A DNA stretch of 5,636 nucleotides from an uncultured Oscillospiraceae bacterium. GTDB lineage: Bacteria > Bacillota > Clostridia > Oscillospirales > Acutalibacteraceae. Position 1 is the stretch's first letter. Each line of letters opens with the position of its first letter. The notes beneath the pieces are model-generated. The model was not told the DNA's origin. It was given only the letters and a program-made list of their open reading frames with translations, and made no database searches. The stretch lies in assembly GCA_902478455.1 (NCBI GenBank), contig CABSLJ010000160.1, positions 1-5,636 of the forward strand, read 5' to 3'. Position numbers and translations under genes: made by a program. Below, piece by piece: positions 1 through 4,591 of the stretch.

Positions 1-1
1 C

Positions 2-646
2 GCTTCCGGCGGCGAGGAGGACGAAGCCGAAGAGACGCCGGAACCTGAAATCCCCACGGGAGAACCCGTCAGCCTGCGGGACGCCGCTTTTAACAGCCTG
101 ATCGATGCGATGGACTCCAAGATCAATCAGGCGCTGCGCACAGCTGTCAATGAGCACCAGAACTTCACGCTGACCGCAAAGGTCACCTTCTCCTGGCGGT
201 CAGGCGTCTTCGATGTCGAGCATGAAACCGGGTATCAGTTTGATCCCATCAAGGTCAAGGACAAAGGAACGCTCTTCGACCCCATCCAGATCGTGCTGGA
301 CGATTCCGGACGGCCGATCATTCCCTATGACCGCGAGCACCAGATGACTTTCGACGAGGTGCAGCCCGTCAGGACTACAGTGGACGGAGAGACCGGACTT
401 GTGGAGCAGGTGGAGACGGACGTCTCCGACGAGGAGCCGGAAGAAGCTTTTGATACGGATTCCTGTTCCCTCGACTGCCCCTTCCTCGATCTGGACGAAG
501 ACGACCATGCCTATATCTGCTGCTATGGAGCAGATGAATTTGAGCCGGAGGCTTACCGCCAGGCGGTAGAAGAATGTAACTGCACACGCCCAGGCGTGAG
601 AAACACCTACAACGCTTTGTTTAAGGAGGACGCAGATCATGAGTGA
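2..646 (+). CDS. Unrecognised acidic phage protein with Cys-containing C-terminus (5' partial)
   Basis: The frame is open from the window edge, so the true start is upstream; the first in-frame ATG, at 110, has no ribosome binding site and lies inside an already open acidic Glu/Pro stretch, so it is probably internal. The visible part has three sections. First comes the acidic linker (about nt 2-75). Next is a region of alternating helix and beta-like segments (about nt 80-370), containing TLTAKVTFSW and IQIVLDDSGRP. Last is a C-terminal part with six cysteines (codons at 464, 476, 518, 521, 575 and 581; spacing C-x3-C-x13-CC-x17-C-x-C), which could bind a metal. It overlaps recT by 8 bases, so it belongs to the same operon and is translationally coupled to it. 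I do not recognise the family. Its position just before recT suggests a recombination or replication accessory, but that is inference from context only. Confidence 0.75.
   Translation, partial: ASGGEEDEAEETPEPEIPTGEPVSLRDAAFNSLIDAMDSKINQALRTAVNEHQNFTLTAKVTFSWRSGVFDVEHETGYQFDPIKVKDKGTLFDPIQIVLDDSGRPIIPYDREHQMTFDEVQPVRTTVDGETGLVEQVETDVSDEEPEEAFDTDSCSLDCPFLDLDEDDHAYICCYGADEFEPEAYRQAVEECNCTRPGVRNTYNALFKEDADHE
623..630 (+). promoter_or_regulatory. Ribosome binding site of recT
   Basis: AAGGAGGA lies 8 bases before the ATG at 639, inside the end of the preceding gene. It is near-perfect and fixes the recT start. Confidence 0.85.
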
Positions 647-1787
647 AAATAAATTGCAGGCAGAGGGCGCAAAGACCTTCAGCACGGCTTTAACCAAGGT
701 CAACGACAGTTTTATGCCCCTGATCATCGATCAACTCCAGAAAAACCGCATTGAGATGACGGCCTACTCCAAGGAATGCGTGCTGCATGCCATTTCAGCT
801 ATCAACTCCATGTTGGACAAGAACGGGGTCTCCTGGACCGATTCACAGCTCGACAAAAGCACGGTATCGGATATCCTCGTCAAAATCGCCTGCTTCCAAC
901 TCAACGCCGCGGCATCCCCGCGGGAGGTCTATTTCCAGCTGCGCAATGAAAAAACGAAGGCAATCGATCCCGAAACCAGGAAAACGGTTGAGGTCTGGAA
1001 GAAAAAGATCGAGATGGGGATCGAAGGAGACGGAAACGACAGTATCCTCTCCCGTTTTGGCCGCGGCGTGCAGAGAGTATGCCAAATCTGGAAGGTGCGG
1101 GAGAATGATGGCTTCGAGTACCCCAAATTCAACGGACTGGAAATGACGCCGCCGCAATGGTCCCCCGCGGGCAGCGGAAAAATCGTCCGGATTGTGTATC
1201 CCATCATCATGGAAGGGCACGACGGCAATTCCTACGCCGAATTTTACATAGCGGAGCGCGCCGACGTCATCGGCAATCTGGTAGCCCACATCAACAGCAA
1301 TCTCATGAACGAGACCTTCGGCCTGGCCGAGAACAAATTCAAGGCCAGTGCGGAGCAGAAACAGAAGATCGATGCCAAAAAGAGGGAACTGCTCGCCAAA
1401 GCGAAGAGTCTCGGTCTGGACGCCGCCCTCGACGATCCGGAGCTGCAGCCCTGGATCAGCCCGGCCTGGACAGAACCCCACAGCAGGGAATCGATGATCG
1501 AGCGAAAGATGCGCAATAACGCCATCAAGAAAATCCCGAAGGACTTCGGCAACGGCGCAATGGAAACCATGTTCGAGGAAGCGACCGATGAGGCGTACAG
1601 AGCCGCCGCTCGGGAAATCAAACAGTTTGCCAACGGGGAACCCATTGGAATCGTTGTGGACGAAGACACCGGGGAGGTGAAGGATATGCCCTCCGTGCTT
1701 CCTGAGGACGAATTTGAGGATGAGGTCAACCCGGAGGATCTGCAACCCAAAGAGAAGCCACAGGGGCCCAAGAAAGCCCCGTTTTGA
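639..1787 (+). CDS. recT: RecT-family single-strand annealing protein
   Basis: Predicted phage recombinase of the RecT family, 382 aa; such proteins coat single-stranded DNA and anneal complementary strands without ATP. Residues 76-100 hold the segment typical of phage RecT proteins, with a hydrophobic helix followed by NAAASPREVYF. Residues 287-303 (IERKMRNNAIKKIPKDF) match the conserved 'ES-MI-RK---NAI---PKDF' block near the end of the core. From about residue 335 the tail is acidic and Pro-rich, ending in Pro-Phe. The length is somewhat above the usual 270-330 aa, mainly because of this tail. The start is set by AAGGAGGA at 623 and an 8-base overlap with the upstream gene. The stop shares a base with the ATG of the MBL gene (TGATG), so the two are probably co-translated. 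I am fairly sure of the superfamily, less so of the subfamily. Confidence 0.78.
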   Translation: MSENKLQAEGAKTFSTALTKVNDSFMPLIIDQLQKNRIEMTAYSKECVLHAISAINSMLDKNGVSWTDSQLDKSTVSDILVKIACFQLNAAASPREVYFQLRNEKTKAIDPETRKTVEVWKKKIEMGIEGDGNDSILSRFGRGVQRVCQIWKVRENDGFEYPKFNGLEMTPPQWSPAGSGKIVRIVYPIIMEGHDGNSYAEFYIAERADVIGNLVAHINSNLMNETFGLAENKFKASAEQKQKIDAKKRELLAKAKSLGLDAALDDPELQPWISPAWTEPHSRESMIERKMRNNAIKKIPKDFGNGAMETMFEEATDEAYRAAAREIKQFANGEPIGIVVDEDTGEVKDMPSVLPEDEFEDEVNPEDLQPKEKPQGPKKAPF

Positions 1788-2497
1788 TGCTTACGGTCAA
1801 ATGCCTCGCCTCCGGGAGCGCCGGGAACAGCTACGCCGTGGACGACGGCGCGAGCGTCCTGCTCCTGGAGGCGGGCATCCGCGCAAAGAGGATGATGTCG
1901 GGATACACCGCGCTGCTGCCTCGGGTGAGCGGCTGCCTCATCACCCACGAGCATCAAGATCACGCGGTAGCCGCCTCTGAGATCACGAAAAGAGGGATCG
2001 ACCTTTACGCCACGGCCGGCACGCTGGAGGCGCTCGGCCCGATGGAATGCCCCTACCGCTGCCATACGATCCGCGCAGGGGAACAATTCCGCGCTCCTGG
2101 ATGGACGGTGCTCCCCTGGGAGGCAAAGCACGACGCCGCCGAGCCGGTCGGCTATCTTTTGCAATCCGACGCCACCGGTGAGAAGCTGCTCTTTGCCACC
2201 GACACCTACTACATCCCGCACCGGTTCTGCGGCCTGAACGTGATCATGGTAGAGTGCAATTACAGCATGCCGGCACTGCGCAGGGCCATCGCGGAAGGGC
2301 GCACGGCAGACGTCCAGCGGAACCGGCTGATGCACAGCCATTTCAGTCTGGAAAACGTCCGGGATTTTTTCCTGGCCAATGACCTGGCGGCGGTGTCTCA
2401 CATCTATCTGATCCACCTCTCCAGGACCAACGCGGACCCGGAGGAGTTTCAAAAAGAGATCAAAGCCCTGACCGGAAAGCCGGTCGTAATTCTATAA
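1787..2497 (+). CDS. MBL-fold metallo-hydrolase, YycJ/WalJ-like (probable nuclease)
   Basis: Metallo-beta-lactamase-fold protein of 236 aa, close to the usual length of the YycJ/WalJ group. The metal ligands are visible: H54-E-H56-Q-D58-H59 (the HxHxDH motif), then H115, D139 and H210 in the order expected for a two-zinc site. The N-terminus, VKCLASGSAGNS, is characteristic of YycJ-type proteins. Host YycJ/WalJ has been linked to 5'-3' DNA exonuclease activity in mismatch repair, so a DNA-processing role is reasonable, though activity cannot be read from sequence. I start it at the ATG 1787, which overlaps the recT stop as TGATG. A TTG at 1784 would add one residue. No good Shine-Dalgarno precedes it, which fits translational coupling to recT. 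No beta-CASP insertion is obvious, so an RNase J-type assignment is less likely. Confidence 0.87.
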   Translation: MLTVKCLASGSAGNSYAVDDGASVLLLEAGIRAKRMMSGYTALLPRVSGCLITHEHQDHAVAASEITKRGIDLYATAGTLEALGPMECPYRCHTIRAGEQFRAPGWTVLPWEAKHDAAEPVGYLLQSDATGEKLLFATDTYYIPHRFCGLNVIMVECNYSMPALRRAIAEGRTADVQRNRLMHSHFSLENVRDFFLANDLAAVSHIYLIHLSRTNADPEEFQKEIKALTGKPVVIL

Positions 2498-2648
2498 CCC
2501 CATTTATTATTACATAGATCAGCCCGCGGACTTTCACTGCAACGAATCCTGCCGCGGTTGGGAAAAGACACCGATATGAGTACCGTAAAAAAGGGTGTTC
2601 GGTTGGCGGCCGGGAACAGACCGGCAATCTCTAAAAGGCGGTGTGTGC
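2498..2648. other. Non-coding gap between recombination and replication genes
   Basis: This 151-base gap is the longest gap between genes in the window. It opens with an AT-rich patch (about 2501-2516, containing TATTAT but with no matching -35 at the right distance). It then has two CCGCGG sites (2524 and 2552) and a GCCGG/CCGGC inverted repeat (2609-2613 with 2621-2625) just before the ribosome binding site of the next gene. I see no terminator with a U-tract and no promoter good enough to call. It may still carry a promoter for the replication genes. Confidence 0.4.
2635..2641 (+). promoter_or_regulatory. Ribosome binding site of the replisome organizer
   Basis: AAGGCGG, 7 bases before the ATG at 2649. 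It decides the start against the in-frame GTG at 2595, which has no comparable site and would add 18 residues that look unlike the conserved N-terminus. Confidence 0.7.
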
Positions 2649-3545
2649 ATGGCGTGGATTCAGGTGGAAGACAGCATAAAAGAGCACGATAAAATTTATG
2701 ATCTCGCAGATATTTTAAAAATTTCCAACGCGCATGCGGTCGGCCTGATGGTTTGTCTGTGGACATGGGTCGCAGTAAACGCGCCGGACGGAGACGTCTC
2801 GAGCTACCCCCCGCGAGCGATTTCCAAGGCTGCCGGATGGGAGAAAAAGGCTCAGCTTTTCTACGACGCCCTGATCAAAGTGAAGTTCCTGGAAATCCCG
2901 GAAAATGGCCGTGTCATCGTGCGAAATTGGGAAAACAGGGCTGCTCTCCTGATCGACCTGGTAGAGCGTCAACGGGAAGCAACGCGCAAACGAGTGCAAC
3001 GCCATCGGGAACGAAAAAAAGCAAAAACAGGGGCATTACAGGACGGGACGTGTAACGTTACAGTAACGCCCGGTAACGCCACTACCATAACCAAACCTAA
3101 ACCAAACCTAAACCAAACCCAACCTAAACCAAACCATAACCTAAATAACTCTTCTGCTATACACAACCCTTCCTCTTCTACGGTAGAGGGGGAAAACCCG
3201 TCATCCGGCGACGATGTTGCGTTGCGTCCAGTGCTGGAGAAGTTTGCCGAGGATATCCATACAGCGGGACCCGGAGAAACCGAGATTCTTCGGGCGCTAT
3301 GTGAGGAGTACGGGCAAAGGAGTCTCCTGGCCGCCATTGAAGAGGCCAGGGGAAAAGGCCGCAGCGCAAATTACATCAAAACAATGCTCGCAGCCTGGAG
3401 GGACTCGGGGAGGACCGGCCGCTCCGACAGTGACAGGCCCCCATCTTACGACATCGAAGCATACAACGCAATTACCATACAGGAAGAACTCGAGCTGCTG
3501 GAGACTGAGATAAAGCCGCGCCGGGAGCAGGAGGAAAAGTCATGA
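2649..3545 (+). CDS. Phage replisome organizer, DnaD-like
   Basis: Replication initiation protein of 298 aa; proteins of this type bind the phage origin and help load the host helicase. Residues 1-83 (beginning MAWIQVEDSIKEHDK, with HAVGLMVCLWTW and AAGWEKK) match the winged-helix N-terminal domain of phage replisome organizers. A basic stretch follows (about 107-127, RQREATRKRVQRHRERKKAK). Then comes a Thr/Lys/Pro/Asn-rich linker (about 135-180) whose DNA is repetitive and origin-like. Residues 195-250 resemble the DnaD C-terminal domain and include Y242, M246 and W250, matching the YxxxIxxxW helix. The ATG at 2649 is chosen for its ribosome binding site and conserved MAWI start. The gene ends in an ATGA overlap with the next one. 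No separate DnaC- or DnaB-type loader gene follows, so host loading proteins are probably used. Confidence 0.83.
   Translation: MAWIQVEDSIKEHDKIYDLADILKISNAHAVGLMVCLWTWVAVNAPDGDVSSYPPRAISKAAGWEKKAQLFYDALIKVKFLEIPENGRVIVRNWENRAALLIDLVERQREATRKRVQRHRERKKAKTGALQDGTCNVTVTPGNATTITKPKPNLNQTQPKPNHNLNNSSAIHNPSSSTVEGENPSSGDDVALRPVLEKFAEDIHTAGPGETEILRALCEEYGQRSLLAAIEEARGKGRSANYIKTMLAAWRDSGRTGRSDSDRPPSYDIEAYNAITIQEELELLETEIKPRREQEEKS
3051..3078. repeat. Palindrome and phased GTAACG repeats
   Basis: TGTAACGTTACA at 3051-3062 is a perfect 12-bp palindrome. GTAACG occurs at 3052, 3063 and 3073, that is at steps of 11 and 10 bp, about one helical turn. The last two copies extend to GTAACGCC. This is the layout expected of protein-binding iterons placed on one face of the helix. 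Confidence 0.6.
3088..3135. repeat. 11-bp tandem repeats, unit TAAACCAAACC
   Basis: Exact copies stand at 3098-3108, 3109-3119 and 3125-3135. A copy lacking one base stands at 3088-3097, and a CAACC fragment (3120-3124) separates the last two exact copies. From 3079 to 3155 the + strand has no G at all. The complementary strand reads as GGTTT-type repeats with eleven runs of two or three G between 3142 and 3085. The unit is not a multiple of three, so successive copies are read in different frames. Confidence 0.85.
3170..3194. repeat. Imperfect inverted repeat / hairpin
   Basis: TTCCTCTTCTA (3170-3180) pairs with TAGAGGGGGAA (3184-3194) around CGG. The stem is 11 bp with two G-U/G-T wobbles. 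It closes the A/C-rich repeat block on its right side. It is inside a coding region and lacks a U-tract, so it is unlikely to be a terminator. Confidence 0.55.
3529..3535 (+). promoter_or_regulatory. Ribosome binding site of the SH3/KOW-like gene
   Basis: AGGAGGA, 6 bases before the ATG at 3542, inside the 3' end of the replisome organizer gene. Confidence 0.75.
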
Positions 3546-3748
3546 GATACAGACGCGGACAACAGGTGAGAACCTGCGGCCAGCCTTCCAAGGATGTGCC
3601 GCGCGGGCGCACCGGCAAGATTGTCTACATACATCCGAGCCGCCGGTGGCTGAACATCAATTTCGGATTCTATGTCGAGAGTTTCATGGTCGAGGATGTG
3701 GAACCGGCAAAGCCTTCAAGAAGGAGGAAAAAGCAGTGCGAACAATAA
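3542..3748 (+). CDS. Small basic protein with SH3/KOW-like core
   Basis: A 68-aa protein. Residues 6-48 look like a small beta-barrel: GQQVRTCGQPSKDVPRGRTG, then short alternating strands (KIVYIHP, WLNINFGF, VESFM). The 'PRG-TG-VVYIHP' pattern is one I associate with small hypothetical proteins of Clostridia phages, and it resembles KOW/SH3-like nucleic-acid-binding barrels. The C-terminus (SRRRKKQ) is strongly basic, which fits nucleic-acid contact. It starts in an ATGA overlap with the replisome organizer and overlaps the RusA gene by 13 bases, so all three are probably made together. The function is unknown; the nucleic-acid-binding idea is inference. Confidence 0.72.
   Translation: MRYRRGQQVRTCGQPSKDVPRGRTGKIVYIHPSRRWLNINFGFYVESFMVEDVEPAKPSRRRKKQCEQ
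3721..3727 (+). promoter_or_regulatory. Ribosome binding site of rusA
   Basis: AAGGAGG, 8 bases before GTG 3736. It decides in favour of this GTG over the in-frame ATG at 3646, which has no site and would add 30 residues unlike RusA. Confidence 0.8.
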
Positions 3749-4173
3749 CCTTCAGCATACCCGGCGAGCCACAGGGGAAGGCCCGCCCGCGTGTCGTCAG
3801 AAATAAATACACCGGAGCCAGCATGAGCTTCACCCCTGATAAAACGGTCGCTTATGAGGAGCTGGTGAGGGCCCGCTATACGCAGGCGGCGCATGGAGAA
3901 CGCTTCGGCGAAATCCCTCTTCGGATTTCCATCCGTGCGGTCTACTCTATCCCCAAGAGCAAGAGTAATCGGGACAAGAGCAGGATGCTGGCCGGGGAAC
4001 TTCGCCCCACCAAGAAACCCGACTGCGACAATATCGTAAAGATCATCTGCGACGCACTCAACGGCGTGGCCTACCCGGATGACAAGCAGATCGCCGAGGC
4101 GTCCATCCGAAAGGTGTACGGCGATGTTCCGGGCGTAATCGTGAATCTGTCGGAGATTAAGGAGGGTCAATGA
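3736..4173 (+). CDS. rusA: RusA-family Holliday junction resolvase
   Basis: Endonuclease of 145 aa that would resolve four-way DNA junctions left by phage recombination and replication; RusA acts as a dimer with Mg2+. The N-terminus (FSIPGEPQGKARPRV, residues 6-20) is the typical 'G-P-GK-RPR' opening of the family. The catalytic acidic residues are visible in KPDCDN (D96, D98) and in the YPDDKQIAE segment (D115, D116), which follow the conserved 'D-DN--K---D-LNG----DD-QI' spacing. Lys-rich segments near residues 74-81 and K102 are also usual. The length agrees with the family (about 120-145 aa). The start is a GTG inside the end of the preceding gene, and the stop shares a base with the next ATG. 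Nothing key is missing, so an active enzyme is likely. Confidence 0.93.
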   Translation: MRTITFSIPGEPQGKARPRVVRNKYTGASMSFTPDKTVAYEELVRARYTQAAHGERFGEIPLRISIRAVYSIPKSKSNRDKSRMLAGELRPTKKPDCDNIVKIICDALNGVAYPDDKQIAEASIRKVYGDVPGVIVNLSEIKEGQ

Positions 4174-4361
4174 TGTATAACCTATGGCTCATTTTCAGCA
4201 TCGCCACAATCGCCGGGATGGGGATTTATGTGGGATGGCACTTCGCGAAAGCGATTGCCTCCGGTCTTTCAATCGGGATCGATTGGCTGGCGATCAAGCT
4301 GGAGGGCGCGAGAGACCGCTTGCGGGAAAGGATGGAGGACGATGAGAAGGACGAGGCTTAA
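4173..4361 (+). CDS. Small one-pass membrane protein
   Basis: A 62-aa protein with a hydrophobic N-terminal helix (about residues 3-26, LWLIFSIATIAGMGIYVGWH), a second amphipathic stretch (about 27-44) and a highly charged C-terminal tail of Arg, Glu and Asp. This suggests one membrane span with a cytoplasmic tail. I start it at ATG 4173 because AAGGAGG (4159-4165) is 7 bases upstream. The adjacent in-frame ATG at 4170 has only 4 bases of spacing and would add one Met. Either start overlaps the rusA stop, so the gene belongs to the same operon. No family is recognised. Small membrane peptides of this kind are common in phage early regions; their roles are mostly unknown. Confidence 0.68.
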   Translation: MYNLWLIFSIATIAGMGIYVGWHFAKAIASGLSIGIDWLAIKLEGARDRLRERMEDDEKDEA

Positions 4362-4527
4362 CAAATCGCCCGCTGAACCGCTGGAACAGACTTCCTTACA
4401 GGGCGAGTATATGGATGCGTATATCTGCCCGTTCTGCTGTGCAACCCTTCGATACATAGACGATGCGCGGGCAAGGTATCCGAAAGAATGCCCTGAGTGC
4501 GGGCAGAAGATTAAATGGAGTAAATAA
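4342..4527 (+). CDS. Small zinc-ribbon protein
   Basis: A 61-aa protein with two Cys pairs, C29-P-F-C32 and C50-P-E-C53, separated by 17 residues; C33 is extra. C-x2-C...C-x2-C with CPxC knuckles is a classic zinc-ribbon pattern, and nearly all of the conserved-looking sequence lies after residue 24. The start is uncertain. ATG 4342 has purine-rich sequence but a poor spacing (GGAGG ends 3 bases before it) and overlaps the membrane-protein gene by 20 bases. ATG 4411 has AGGG 7 bases upstream and would give a 38-aa ribbon-only protein. It could bind DNA or another protein; sequence alone does not decide. Confidence 0.62.
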   Translation: MRRTRLNKSPAEPLEQTSLQGEYMDAYICPFCCATLRYIDDARARYPKECPECGQKIKWSK

Positions 4528-4591
4528 TGATGGACATCCGGCATAGCTAACCGGATGAAGCGCCCCGGGGCCTCCAGACGTGGAGGTACAA
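4528..4591 (+). promoter_or_regulatory. Structured leader of the PP-loop gene
   Basis: This 64-base gap packs three symmetric elements. CATCCGG (4535-4541) and CCGGATG (4551-4557) form a perfect 7-bp stem with a 9-base loop. GCCCCGGGGC (4562-4571) is a perfect palindrome. CCTCCA (4571-4576) and TGGAGG (4581-4586) form a perfect 6-bp stem with loop GACG. The last stem contains GGAGG, the only ribosome binding site for ATG 4592, so folding would hide it. No T-run follows the first hairpin, so it does not look like a terminator. The pairing is seen; the regulatory role is inferred. Confidence 0.5.

Larger units (their letters stand above)
3051..3194. other. Putative phage replication origin inside the replisome organizer gene
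   Basis: Several origin-like elements fall together: a 12-bp palindrome with GTAACG repeats (3051-3078), a nearly G-free A/C-rich tandem repeat block (3079-3155) and an imperfect hairpin (3170-3194). Origins inside the initiator gene are known from lambda O and from several Gram-positive phages. The call here rests on sequence structure and on position within the gene for the probable binding protein. The alternative is a simple low-complexity protein linker with no DNA role. Confidence 0.5.

Noticed and set aside
843..1745. 300-codon open frame on the minus strand within recT
   Set aside because: Lies wholly opposite a supported recT gene, has no recognisable domain and would have no room for its own signals.
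1244..2452. 402-codon open frame on the minus strand opposite recT and the MBL gene
   Set aside because: Shadow of codon structure in GC-rich genes: it spans two well-supported genes on the other strand, is compositionally biased and shows no recognisable domain.
2505..2510. TATTAT as a -10 promoter element
   Set aside because: No acceptable -35 sequence 16-18 bases upstream, and no extended -10.
2576..2692. Possible 38-residue + strand ORF beginning at ATG 2576
   Set aside because: Only a weak GGGAAAAG site, overlaps the replisome organizer start by 44 bases, and the sequence is basic and featureless.
3088..3141. CRISPR-like or eukaryotic telomere repeat
   Set aside because: Unit is 11 bp without unique spacers and lies inside a coding frame between conserved domains; telomere likeness is only in base composition.
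3646..3735. 30-residue N-terminal extension of RusA from ATG 3646
   Set aside because: No ribosome binding site, fully overlaps the preceding gene, and the RusA family begins at the residues following GTG 3736.
4535..4557. Hairpin after the zinc-ribbon gene as a rho-independent terminator
   Set aside because: Stem is only 7 bp with a 9-base loop and is followed by AAGCGCCCC, not a T-run.
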